In this document: piece after piece, positions 1-8,287 of the stretch | Layout of the letters: each line of letters opens with the position of its first letter | How positions within the stretch are numbered: the first letter of the stretch is position 1 | Position numbers and translations under genes: made by a program | Notes under the pieces: generated by a model | What the model saw: the letters and a program-made list of their open reading frames with translations, nothing else | Told to the model about the DNA's origin: nothing | Databases searched by the model: none | Source: JACKII01 sp041687435 | GTDB lineage: Bacteria > Pseudomonadota > Alphaproteobacteria > Bin95 | NCBI GenBank assembly: GCA_041687435.1 | Contig: JAWLBX010000012.1 | Span: 51,560-115,559 of the forward strand | Length of the DNA stretch: 64,000 bases | Reading direction: 5' to 3'

Positions 1-1
1 C

Positions 2-538
2 AACCTCTCGGCCAATATCGGGGCGGAGGATTTCGGACACGTCCTTGCCGCCGCCGAGGAAGAAGCCACCCAGCGCCATTTCAACGGCCTGACCTGTGTT
101 GCCGTCATGTCGCGCGATGTTGTTACCGTCCAACCGGATACACGGCTGCATATCATTGCCGAACTGTTCCGCCGCCATCGCGTCAAGACGCTGCCCGTCG
201 TCGGCGCCGATGGCCGGTTGTCCGGGCTGGTTACGCAGGGCGATCTGATCTGGCATGCGCGGGGCCGCGGGTTCGGCCGGGCCTACAGATTCGCAGCGGC
301 GGCCTCCCGTCTGGTGGGCCGCAAACGCGGACTAATCCTGCTGGCCCGGGACATCATGACGAGTCAGCCGCGCACGGTCTCGCCAAGCGCAGGCATCGGC
401 GTATTGGTCCGGGTTCTTGCCGACGACGGCGTCCCGGCGGCACCAGTTGTCAGCGGCGACCGCCTCGTCGGGATCGTCACCCGCTCGGATCTGCTGGCCG
501 TGTTGGCGCGCCAGACGATTCTGGCCGGCGGCAGGTGA
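2..538 (+). CDS. HPP/CBS domain protein, C-terminal part (5' end outside window)
   Basis: The reading frame is open from base 2, so the gene starts upstream of the window; the ATG at 107 is internal (MSRDVVTV is the usual start of a CBS domain, not of a protein). Two CBS repeats are visible, roughly the segments beginning MSRDVVTVQPDTRL and DIMTSQPRTVSPSAG, each ending in a G-L/I-V-T-x-x-DL motif. The residues before the first CBS (acidic helix, then HFNGLTC) resemble the linker that follows an HPP membrane domain. CBS pairs generally bind adenine nucleotides and regulate an attached domain. An HPP-CBS fusion is the likely full architecture, but the membrane half is not visible, so that part is inference. 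Confidence 0.75.
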   Translation, partial: NLSANIGAEDFGHVLAAAEEEATQRHFNGLTCVAVMSRDVVTVQPDTRLHIIAELFRRHRVKTLPVVGADGRLSGLVTQGDLIWHARGRGFGRAYRFAAAASRLVGRKRGLILLARDIMTSQPRTVSPSAGIGVLVRVLADDGVPAAPVVSGDRLVGIVTRSDLLAVLARQTILAGGR

Positions 539-670
539 TGACAAAGTGACCGGAGGCCCGCGGCGGGCAAGGCCTCATGTTGCATTGTGGCTGGAGGCAT
601 GCTGGGCGCTTTGCCCAGCGGTCGCTTCAGCGCAATTTGCCAACAGGCGGGTTTCGGCTATGTCAGAAGC

Positions 671-3184
671 ATGAACATTGTCATCATCCTCACCGTCATA
701 GCATCGCTGTTCCTCGTCATTGGCGCGGCGGAACCGCTTGCCGCGCGATTGCGCCTTCCCTTCACGGTGATGCTGGCATGCCTTGGCATTCTGATTGGCG
801 CCGGCGCGATTTTCTTCCTGCGGACAGACCTGACCGACGCGCTCAATCCGGTGGCAGAGGCAATTGTGGGACTGCCAATCCGGTCGAATATCTTTCTGTA
901 TGCCTTCCTGCCGACCCTGCTGTTCCAGGTGACGCTTGGGGTCAACCTGCGCCGGATGGTGGACGACTGGGTACCCATCCTTGTTCTGGCGGTTGTGGCA
1001 GTGGTGGTCGCAACACTGGCCGTCGGCTACGCGCTCGCCTGGGCCAGCGCCCTGCCGATTGCCGTCTGCCTGCTGATCGGCGCCATTGTTTCCACCACCG
1101 ACCCGTCGGCAGTCGTGGGCATTTTCCGGTCGATTTCGGCACCGCAGCGCCTGGTGCGGATCATAGAAGGCGAAAGCCTGCTGAACGACGCTGCAGCCAT
1201 CGCTCTGTTCGGCCTGTTCATGGGCTTTGTGATGCTGGGCGCGCCCGACCCGGATTTTAAGGATGCGCTGCAACGCTTTCCCCTGCTGATCGCCGGCGGC
1301 GTCGTGACTGGCTGGCTGCTCGCGCAGATCGGCATATGGATCATGGCGCTGTTCGAGCGCTATCCGCTGGCGCAGATCTCCGTATCGGTTGCACTGCCCT
1401 ACCTCGCCTATATCGGCGCCGAGCAAACCATCGGCGCCTCTGGCGTTATCGCGGTCGTAACCGCAGGTTTGATGCTCAATCTGATGGGGCCGGGACGCCT
1501 GCAGCCTGCGTTATGGACGAACCTGCGCGAGGTCTGGGATTTGCTGGCGCATTGGGCCGGCGCCTTGATCTTTATCCTTGCCGCGATTCTCATCCCGCGG
1601 CTGCTCGAAGACGTACGGGTTAACGATCTATACTTGGTTGCCGTGGTCGTCGTCGCCGCGGTGGCTGCGCGGGCAGCGATCCTGTTCGGCCTGATGCCGA
1701 TATTGTCCGCCCTGCGCATGTCGCCGGTTGTGGAGCGGCCATTTCGCACCGCGATCCTGTGGGGCGGTTTGCGCGGTGCGGTGACGCTGGCGCTGGCATT
1801 GGCCGTTACCGAAAGCATTCGGGTGCCGCCTGAAATGCGGCGGGTAGTCGGCATCCTCGCAACCGGCTTCACGCTGTTTACGCTGATCGTGCAGGGCGGC
1901 ACGCTGCGCTGGGTAATCGGCCGTCTGGGCCTGGACAAACTCGCCCCGATCGATCTGGCGCTGTCAAATCAGGTCATTGCCGTCGCATTACAGACCGTGC
2001 GTGAAACGGTGGCGCGTGCAACCGAAAACTATGACCTGCCACATGAAACCGTGCGATCCGAGGCCAAGCGCTTTGGTGAGCGGTTGGACCGGGCGGTGCG
2101 CAGGGCCGAGGCCAATATGGGGATCCTCGACCGCGACCGGATCACCCTCGGCCTGATCGCGTTGGCCGGTGCAGAGCGCGATGCGATCCTCGCCCGGTTC
2201 CGCGACCGCACGATCTCCTCGCGTCTTTCCGATATGATCCTGTCCGAAGCTGACCGCCTGATCGAAGCCTCCCGCAGCGGCGGCCGCACCGGGTACCAGC
2301 AGGCGGCGCGGCGCAGCCTGCATTACGGCCGCGGATTCCGGGTGGCCGCGTTTCTGCACAACCGGCTGCAGCTTTCGGCACCGCTGGCCAGAATGACCGC
2401 CAAACGGTTCGACCTCTTGCTCTCACAACGGCTGATCCTGCGGGATTTGCATGGATTTATTGACGGACGCATCCGGCGTATCCACGGCCGGCGGGTTGCA
2501 GACCTGTTGCACGAACTGCTGAACCGGCGGCAGGCGGCCGTGGAGCGGGCGCTGCAAGGGCTGCGGCTGCAATTCCCCGGCTATGCCGATGAATTGGAAC
2601 GCCGTTTCATTCGCCGCACGGCGCTGCGGCTGGAAGAGCGCGAATACGACTCCATGAAGGAGGATGGCCTGATCGGCACCGAATTGCACACCTCGCTGGT
2701 GCAGGATATTGCCGCGCGGCGCCTGGAAGCCGAACAGCGCCCCCGGCTCGACCTGGCGCTGCAGAAAGCCGAACTGGTGCGGCAGTTTCCGCTGTTCGCC
2801 GATATGGACCCCGGCACGCTGCGGCGTCTGAGCCGAACATTGGTCACCCGCTATGTGACCAGCAACACCCTGATTATCCGCAAGGATAGCCCCGCCAAGA
2901 GCGTCTTTTTCATCGCGTCCGGCGCGGTCGAGTTGAAAACTGCCGGCCAGACTTGGCGGCTTGGCCGGGGCGAGATGTTCGGCCAGATGGCAATTCTCAT
3001 GCATACCCGGCGGCGGACGGAAGTGCGCTCCATCGCGCCGACCACGCTTTTGGTTCTGGACGAGAATCGCTTTCTCCGGCTCTTGCAACGCAGCGAGACG
3101 CTGCAAAAGGCCGCCCGGGAAAGCGCCGTCAAACGTGGCATTTCCCCGACGCTTCTGGATATCGATGCACCTACCGCGGAATGA
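671..3184 (+). CDS. CPA1-type Na+/H+ antiporter with C-terminal cyclic-nucleotide-binding domain
   Basis: The N-terminal 430 or so residues are a series of about 12 hydrophobic segments with the CPA1 signatures TDPSAVVGIFR and EGESLLNDAAAIALFG, which hold the ion-binding acidic residues. A long charged cytoplasmic region follows. Near residues 700-815 there is a cNMP-binding fold (LVRQFPLFADMDPGTLRRL ... GEMFGQMAIL). The family exchanges Na+ or K+ for H+ at the inner membrane, and the tail suggests gating by a nucleotide or another ligand. I chose the ATG at 671, directly before the first membrane helix (MNIVIILTVIAS); an upstream in-frame ATG at 587 would add 28 uncharacteristic residues. 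At 837 aa it resembles the plant SOS1-like layout more than short bacterial NhaP. The stop overlaps in-frame ATGs of the next reading frame. Confidence 0.85.
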   Translation: MNIVIILTVIASLFLVIGAAEPLAARLRLPFTVMLACLGILIGAGAIFFLRTDLTDALNPVAEAIVGLPIRSNIFLYAFLPTLLFQVTLGVNLRRMVDDWVPILVLAVVAVVVATLAVGYALAWASALPIAVCLLIGAIVSTTDPSAVVGIFRSISAPQRLVRIIEGESLLNDAAAIALFGLFMGFVMLGAPDPDFKDALQRFPLLIAGGVVTGWLLAQIGIWIMALFERYPLAQISVSVALPYLAYIGAEQTIGASGVIAVVTAGLMLNLMGPGRLQPALWTNLREVWDLLAHWAGALIFILAAILIPRLLEDVRVNDLYLVAVVVVAAVAARAAILFGLMPILSALRMSPVVERPFRTAILWGGLRGAVTLALALAVTESIRVPPEMRRVVGILATGFTLFTLIVQGGTLRWVIGRLGLDKLAPIDLALSNQVIAVALQTVRETVARATENYDLPHETVRSEAKRFGERLDRAVRRAEANMGILDRDRITLGLIALAGAERDAILARFRDRTISSRLSDMILSEADRLIEASRSGGRTGYQQAARRSLHYGRGFRVAAFLHNRLQLSAPLARMTAKRFDLLLSQRLILRDLHGFIDGRIRRIHGRRVADLLHELLNRRQAAVERALQGLRLQFPGYADELERRFIRRTALRLEEREYDSMKEDGLIGTELHTSLVQDIAARRLEAEQRPRLDLALQKAELVRQFPLFADMDPGTLRRLSRTLVTRYVTSNTLIIRKDSPAKSVFFIASGAVELKTAGQTWRLGRGEMFGQMAILMHTRRRTEVRSIAPTTLLVLDENRFLRLLQRSETLQKAARESAVKRGISPTLLDIDAPTAE

Positions 3185-3291
3185 TGTGCAGCCAGCATTC
3201 CGGTCCGCCTTCTTGGATGCCGGCCTTCAAAACGGGCAATATTGCACCACATCCCAAAAAGGAGCCGCGGATACCGACAGGAGCCGAGACA

Positions 3292-4200
3292 TTGTTGACA
3301 CGCAGAACTCTGGTTGGCGCCGGAATTGCCGGCCTTGCGATGGGCACATTGGCGCCATCATGGCGGCCGGCATCCGCTGACGGCCGCACTCTCCCGGCGG
3401 GCATCGCTGAACTGCCCAGGGTGGGGCTCGGCACTTGGATCACCTTTAATGTCGGCCACGATCCGGTGCTGCTTGCCCGGTCCGTGGACGTGATGCGCGC
3501 CTTTTTCGAAGCAGGCGGCGGCATGATCGACAGTTCGCCGATGTATGGTTCGTCTCAAGATACGGTGGGCCGTGGCCTGTTGGAACTCGGCTATCCAGCA
3601 ACATTGTTTTCTGCCGAAAAGGTTTGGACGTCGTCCCCCGGGGACGGGAGAGGACAAACGGAGCAGTCCCTCCGGAAATGGGGCATCGACCGCTTCGACC
3701 TGATGCAGGTCCATAACCTGGTCGCAGCCGAATCCCACCTGGAAATGCTGTTGGAACGCAAGGCGGCTGGCGCAATCGGTCATGTCGGGATAACGACCTC
3801 GCATGGTCGCCGGCACAGCGATATGGAGCACCTGATGCGCCAATATCCGCTTGATTTCGTGCAACTGACCTACAACGCGCTGGACCGGGAAGCGGAAACG
3901 CGTCTGCTGCCGCTTGCGCTGGAGCGGGGTATCGGCGTGATTGTCAACCGCCCGTTCAGGCGGGGCGGATTGATCAGCCAGACGGCCGGCTCGCCGCTGC
4001 CCGGCTTTGCCCGGGAGATCGGGGCCGACAGCTGGGCCCAGCTCCTGCTGAAATTCATCCTGTCCCATCCGGCAGTCACCGTCGCAATTCCGGCGACGAC
4101 ACAACCGGCACATGTTCGAGAGAACAAGGCGGCTGCCCGCGGCCCAATGCCAGATGAAGCCATGCGCCGGCAGATCGCCAGACAGGTCGCGGCGCTCTGA
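3292..4200 (+). CDS. Tat-exported aldo/keto reductase
   Basis: This is an AKR-fold oxidoreductase. The catalytic tetrad can be read as Asp in GGMIDSSPMYG, Tyr in the same motif, Lys in SAEKVW and His in MQVHNL. The N-terminus reads LLTRRTLVGAGIAGLAMG, a twin-arginine signal, so the enzyme is probably folded with NADPH in the cytoplasm and exported. I start at TTG 3292, 8 nt after a GGAG, because this places the RR pair at residues 4-5. In-frame ATGs at 3181/3184 and 3217 would put a long proline-rich n-region before the signal. Its stop overlaps the DUF6064 start (TGATG), so the two genes are probably translated together. The substrate cannot be told from sequence. Confidence 0.8.
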   Translation: MLTRRTLVGAGIAGLAMGTLAPSWRPASADGRTLPAGIAELPRVGLGTWITFNVGHDPVLLARSVDVMRAFFEAGGGMIDSSPMYGSSQDTVGRGLLELGYPATLFSAEKVWTSSPGDGRGQTEQSLRKWGIDRFDLMQVHNLVAAESHLEMLLERKAAGAIGHVGITTSHGRRHSDMEHLMRQYPLDFVQLTYNALDREAETRLLPLALERGIGVIVNRPFRRGGLISQTAGSPLPGFAREIGADSWAQLLLKFILSHPAVTVAIPATTQPAHVRENKAAARGPMPDEAMRRQIARQVAAL

Positions 4201-4871
4201 TGGAGCAATGGCTGGGTTACAGTCTGCAAGACGTCATTCTCTTCTCGGCGGAGACCTACTGGCGCCTGTTCGAACGTCACAACACAGCGCTATGGCCCCT
4301 TCCCATCATCAGCGAGATGATGGGCGCTGGGATGTTGGCCGCGGTAGTTTTCGGCCAGCGCTGGAGTGGCACTGCGGCGTGTCTGGCTTTCGCTTTGGCT
4401 TGGGCCTTCATCGGCCAGGCGTTTCTGCGCGGCCTCTATGAACCGATCAACTGGACGATCGTCCATGTCATTCCGGCGTTCTGGCTCCAGGCGGTGCTGC
4501 TGCTGGTATTCTGCCGCAAGCTGACCTTCGGCACAGGAAGGCTCCGGACAACAATCGCGGCAGTCTTGGCTTTGGTTGCATTGGCCTATCCCGTCGCGGC
4601 AGTGATAGCCGGTCGGCCATTTGTACAATCGGAAGTCTTGGGCATCGCACCGGACCCGACGGCCGTGGCAACGCTTGCGATCCTGATCCTGGCAACACCG
4701 GGTTGGTGCCGGCTGCTGCTATCGCTGATACCGGCGGTCTGGCTGGCCCTTAGTGCCGCCACCTTACTGACGATGGACGCCAGTACCGGATGGATTCCAC
4801 TGGGCGCGTTAGCTCTGGCGCTGGTTGCGCTTACCCTGCCGTCCACCGACATCGGTGAACACCGCAGCTGA
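4200..4871 (+). CDS. DUF6064 family integral membrane protein
   Basis: A 223-aa polytopic protein with about six or seven hydrophobic segments. The N-terminal stretch (YSLQDVILFSAETYWRLFERHNTALWP) and the following INWTIVHVIPAFWLQA motif match what I know of the DUF6064 family, whose function is not established. The ATG overlaps the TGA of the Tat-exported reductase, so the pair may form a unit, for example a membrane partner and a periplasmic enzyme; this is inference from overlap only. A strong hairpin directly follows the stop. Confidence 0.7.
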   Translation: MEQWLGYSLQDVILFSAETYWRLFERHNTALWPLPIISEMMGAGMLAAVVFGQRWSGTAACLAFALAWAFIGQAFLRGLYEPINWTIVHVIPAFWLQAVLLLVFCRKLTFGTGRLRTTIAAVLALVALAYPVAAVIAGRPFVQSEVLGIAPDPTAVATLAILILATPGWCRLLLSLIPAVWLALSAATLLTMDASTGWIPLGALALALVALTLPSTDIGEHRS

Positions 4872-4872
4872 C

Positions 4873-4915
4873 CTTTGCCGTCAGCCATGGCCCATCCCTA
4901 TGGCTGACGGCAAAG
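4873..4915. terminator. Perfect 16-bp inverted repeat between convergent genes
   Basis: CTTTGCCGTCAGCCAT (4873-4888) is exactly complementary to ATGGCTGACGGCAAAG (4900-4915), with an 11-nt loop. It lies in the 56-bp gap between the DUF6064 stop and the oppositely oriented CoA-transferase stop. The arms end in TTT on either strand, so it fits a bidirectional intrinsic terminator. Confidence 0.75.
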
Positions 4916-4927
4916 ACACCCCGATGG

Positions 4928-6136
4928 CTAAATCACACCGGCTTCCGCAAGCGCTGCAATCTCCGCCTTGGATTTGCCAAGCAGGTCGCCATAGACCTCC
5001 GCATTGTGGGCGCCGATATCCTCGCCTGCAAAGGCAATGCGGCCGGGCGTGCCTTCCAGCCGCGGCACAACACCCGGCATGGCCACCTCGCCCAATTCAT
5101 CGTCGGGAATGCGGGCGATGTTGTTGCGCGCGGCATAGTGCGGGTCGCCGCCAATGTCCGCAGCCGTGTAGATGCCGCCAAAGGGCACATTGAGGCCGAC
5201 AAGCAGCGGCTCGATTTCATTGAAATCCAGGGTCGCAACCCAATCGGCCACCATGCCTTCCATTTCGTCCGCGCGTTTCATGCGCTCGCCGATGGTCTTG
5301 TAGCGCGGGTCTTCCGCCAGTTCCGGCTGCCCCATCGCCTTGGCGAGCCGCGGCCAGACCCCATCGCCGCCCGCCGCGATCTGAACATAGCGGCCGTCCT
5401 TGGTTTCGAACGTGCCGGCCGGTGTGAAGGTCGGGTTGCGGTTGCCAATGCGCTCGCGGTTCTGCCCGGTGCGGGCGAAGGAGGTAATCATGTCCGCGGT
5501 GATCCGGAACGGCGCTTCGTAAAGCGCCAGATCAATCATCTGGCCGTCACCGCTGCCGCCGGGGGCATCGCGATTGTAGAGCGCGAACATGGTGGCCAGC
5601 GCGGCGAAGGTGCCGGTGTTATAGTCCGCTGTCGGAAATGCCGGCCGCACGGGAAAGCGGTCCGGAAAGCCTGTCGGGTACATGTAGCCGGAGAAACCCA
5701 ACGCGATCCGGTCATAGCCGGACCGCTTGGAATAAGGCCCAACCTGCCCGTAGCCCGATACCCTGGTCATGATCAGACGGGGGTTGAGTTCATGCACCAC
5801 ATCCCAGCCGAGGCCCCATTTCTCCAGCGTGCCGGGGGTGAAGTTCTCGATCAGAACATCCGCGTGGCCGATCAGCTCCTTCAGCAGCGCCTGCCCTTCC
5901 GGCACCCGCAGGTTCATGGTCACCGATTTCTTGTTCCGCCCCTCGACCAGCCAGCCGGGCGAACGGTTGGCCTTGCCGTCGACCGGCGAGCCGCGTAGCG
6001 CATCGCCCCGGCCCGGCTGCTCCACCTTGATGATCTCGGCACCGAAATCACCCAACAGGGTCGCACCGAATGGGCCGGCGATGAGGGTGCCGATATCCAA
6101 AACCCGGATGCCGGAAAGGGGCAGGTTTTCGTTCAT
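4928..6136 (-). CDS. CaiB/BaiF (class III) CoA-transferase
   Basis: Class III CoA-transferases move CoA between carboxylic acids. The family start LSGIRVLDIGTLIAGPF, the motif IIKVEQPGRGD and the segment VLIENFTPGTLEKWGLG are all present. The Asp in TADYNTGTFAALAT sits where the catalytic aspartate, which carries the acyl anhydride/CoA intermediate, is found. Length (402 aa from this start) is normal. I use ATG 6136, preceded by AGGAC; an earlier start would add about 14 arginine-rich residues. It lies downstream of and in the same direction as the selenoprotein gene, separated by a REP-like repeat. Acyl substrates are unknown. Confidence 0.85.
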   Translation of the reverse strand: MNENLPLSGIRVLDIGTLIAGPFGATLLGDFGAEIIKVEQPGRGDALRGSPVDGKANRSPGWLVEGRNKKSVTMNLRVPEGQALLKELIGHADVLIENFTPGTLEKWGLGWDVVHELNPRLIMTRVSGYGQVGPYSKRSGYDRIALGFSGYMYPTGFPDRFPVRPAFPTADYNTGTFAALATMFALYNRDAPGGSGDGQMIDLALYEAPFRITADMITSFARTGQNRERIGNRNPTFTPAGTFETKDGRYVQIAAGGDGVWPRLAKAMGQPELAEDPRYKTIGERMKRADEMEGMVADWVATLDFNEIEPLLVGLNVPFGGIYTAADIGGDPHYAARNNIARIPDDELGEVAMPGVVPRLEGTPGRIAFAGEDIGAHNAEVYGDLLGKSKAEIAALAEAGVI

Positions 6137-6186
6137 GTTTCTTGTCCTGTAAGGGCCAGCTTGTCTCGCCCGCCCCAAAGAATTTC

Positions 6187-6280
6187 CGTCATTGCGAGAC
6201 GCCGCAGGCGACGAAGCAACCCAGGGCTAGGGCCCCGCGCCGCATTCCCTGGATTGCTTCAGCTACGCCTCCCAATGACG
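6187..6280. repeat. REP-like palindromic intergenic repeat
   Basis: The element opens with CGTCATTGCGAG and closes with CCCAATGACG. Internally, GAAGCAACCCAGGG on one side faces CCCTGGATTGCTTC on the other. This is the widespread CGTCATTGCGAGG...GAAGCAATCCAG palindrome seen in many alphaproteobacterial genomes. It lies between the selenoprotein and CoA-transferase genes and may act as an mRNA hairpin. I see no second copy in this window. Confidence 0.7.
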
Positions 6281-6311
6281 CCGGAGAGGAAAGCAGGGTT
6301 GGAGGAAACCC

Positions 6312-7277
6312 CTATTCCGCCGCGCTGGCTTTGCCGCTGCTGTCCTTTTCGCGGCGTTCCCTGGCGACACGTTTGACCTCGTCGAACTCCGCCCGACGGC
6401 GGGCGATCTCGTCAGCGGGAATGCGTTCCAGGTTCTGGTAGTCGAGCTTCCAGTCCGCGTCCTCGTTCCAGTGCTGCGGCGACTGCCGCGTGGTCCTGGG
6501 CCCGGTGGCGCTTTCCAGAAGATCAAGCGCCATCGCCAGCGTTTCTTGCTGCGATTGCGGATCGTGCGGCTTGCCAGCCGCATTGCCCAACGGAAAGTCA
6601 CTGAACAGGAACCGCGGCACGCCGCAATGTTCGACGATGTCTTTGGCGCAACCCATGATGACGGTCGGAATGCCATTGGCTTCGAGATAGCGTGCGGTCA
6701 GACTCACGGTCTGGTGGCACACCGGTCAAGCCGCAACGAGCACTGCCGCTTCGACGCCATCCTTGCGCAGTTCCGCCAGCACGTCCGGGCAATCCTGCTC
6801 GACCGTGGTGATCTGACTGCGGTTGGTGGGCGTGCCGACGAACCGTTCCGCCAGCGCGCCGATCCGGCCTTCCTTGGCCGCCTGCTTCAGCGCCGCCAGC
6901 GGAAAATAGCTGTGGATGTCGGCCGCGGTGGTGTGCTTGCGGTCGATGCCAATGTGCGAAATGCGAACGTCCGGCTCACCCTCAATCGAGTCCGTATAGA
7001 CCCGGTAAAACTTCGCCGCCGCGTTGTAGGGCGCGCCCGGTCCCTGGTCGCCCTTGTCGGGTTGATAGGGTGCTGCCGTAACCACCAAGCCAACCTTGGT
7101 CTGGCTCAGGGGCTTGGTCAGTTTCGTGAAGGGAACATCCCGGTATTGCGCCCACCGGTAGGGATTGCCGTAGCCGAGTGCCAGATAATAATCCCGCAAT
7201 CGCTGCATGTACGGCACGGGCGCATCATGCATGGGCGCAAAGCCCATTGCATCGTCGATTTCCGACTGATCGCTCAT
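6312..7277 (-). CDS. GrdB/PrdB-like selenoprotein (UGA at codon 184 read as Sec)
   Basis: A 321-residue protein if the in-frame TGA at 6726-6728 is read as selenocysteine. The first 183 residues and the last 137 are in one frame and together match the paralogue at 19495-20367: PYMQRLRDYYLALGY near the start, then (Sec)PVCHQTVSL and DIVEHCGVPRFLFSDFPLGN. The Sec-x-x-Cys motif is that of the glycine/betaine/proline reductase selenoprotein B family. In those enzymes the Sec attacks the substrate C-N or ring bond; in aerobic bacteria the role of these homologues is not known. The start is ATG 7277, preceded by AAAGG; a TTG six codons upstream is less likely. It lies between an SDR/PrpD pair and a CoA-transferase, all on the minus strand. 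The alternative, a nonsense mutation, is made unlikely by the paralogue carrying the same UGA. Confidence 0.85.
6690..6728 (-). other. Sec UGA codon and candidate bacterial SECIS hairpin
   Basis: On the minus strand the UGA (6728-6726) is followed by CCG, then GUGUGC pairing with GCACGC (6 bp, one G-U), a 3x3 internal loop (CAC/ACC), CAGAC pairing with GUCUG (5 bp), and the apical loop CGUGA. The loop begins 17 nt after the UGA and has G in its second position. These values fall within the published bacterial SECIS consensus (loop 16-37 nt after UGA, G in the first two loop positions, upper stem of at least 4 bp). Folding was done by eye. Confidence 0.7.
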
Positions 7278-7478
7278 ATGATTGCCTTTCGCCAAAAAGG
7301 AAGAACCATCGGGCCATTGGCTGACCGTCGACTGCCCTTCGCGAACCGATTTTATGCACCTTGCGCCGCTCCAAAATCAACCGGCATCGCGCAATCGCAC
7401 GGTTGGGCGAACGCAGGCGGCACGAATGAAACCCAGCACGATGTGGTTGCGAAACGGACGCTGAGCCTTTAACGCGGC

Positions 7479-8261
7479 CTAAGCAGCGGTCCAGCCGCCA
7501 TCCACCGGCAGAACCGCCCCGGTGATGTCATTGCCGGCGGGACTGCACAGAAATGCCGCCATCGCTGCGACGCTTGCGAGGTCGACAAAGCGGCCAGTCG
7601 GGTGGCGTTCGCCGACATACTGCCGGGTGACTTCCTCCACAGACTCGCCTCGTTCCACGGCCATGGCCTCGATCTTGCCGAGGATGGCCGGGCTCGGCAC
7701 ACTGCCCGGGCAGAGTGCATTGCAGGTGATGCCGCGTGCGGCGGTTTCCAGGGCAATGGCGCGGGTCATGCCGATCAGAGCCGTCTTGGTCGTCACATAA
7801 TCGATGCGGTTTTCGGCGCCGCGGAAACCATAGACCGACGACATGTTGATGATGCGCCCCCAGCCCTGCGCCTTCATGTGCGGCAGAGCCAACCGCACAC
7901 CATGAAAGGCAGAGGACAGGTTGACCGCAATAGCCGTATCCCAGTCCTCGGTTCGTATTCCCTCGATTGGACCCGGATTCCGCACGACGGCGTTGTTGAC
8001 CAAAATATCGACGCCGCCAAAACGCTCGCCCGCGCGGACCATCATTGCCTGGATCGCGGTAACGTCGCGCAAATCGGCCGGGTCGAACACCGCCTTGACG
8101 CCATGGGCCGCTGCAATCCGCGCCGCCGCTGCCCGGCCTTCCCCATCCGTGCAGAGGCCATTGAGAACCACCGCAGCCCCCTCCGCCGCCAGCCGGTCGG
8201 CAATGGCAAAGCCGATGCCGCCGACAGAGCCGGTCACCAGCGCGCATTTTCCCTTTAGCAT
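7479..8261 (-). CDS. Short-chain dehydrogenase/reductase (3-hydroxybutyrate dehydrogenase-like)
   Basis: A classical SDR of 260 aa. It has the TGSVGGIG cofactor loop, the VDILVNNA motif, the catalytic Ser in INMSSVYG and the YxxxK pair in DYVTTK. The pattern near the C-terminus (NALCPGSVPSPAI, then GAVLPVDGGWTAA) resembles 3-hydroxybutyrate dehydrogenases, but substrate assignment is tentative. The start is ATG 8261 with AAGGGA upstream, 26 nt after the end of the upstream MmgE/PrpD gene, so the two are very likely co-transcribed. It acts in the cytoplasm with NAD(P)H. Confidence 0.85.
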   Translation of the reverse strand: MLKGKCALVTGSVGGIGFAIADRLAAEGAAVVLNGLCTDGEGRAAAARIAAAHGVKAVFDPADLRDVTAIQAMMVRAGERFGGVDILVNNAVVRNPGPIEGIRTEDWDTAIAVNLSSAFHGVRLALPHMKAQGWGRIINMSSVYGFRGAENRIDYVTTKTALIGMTRAIALETAARGITCNALCPGSVPSPAILGKIEAMAVERGESVEEVTRQYVGERHPTGRFVDLASVAAMAAFLCSPAGNDITGAVLPVDGGWTAA

Positions 8262-8287
8262 GCCGCGGTCCCTTGCTTCGCTCACAC

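Noticed and set aside
575..1426. 283-codon minus-strand frame opposite the antiporter gene
   Set aside because: Composition (many His, Gln, Asp, Cys) is that of an antisense frame, and the sense strand encodes a clear membrane transporter.
6312..6722. Treating the part after the UGA as a separate gene starting at GTG 6722
   Set aside because: There is no ribosome site, it begins inside the conserved PVCHQ motif, and the paralogue shows the same continuous two-part sequence; read-through explains both.
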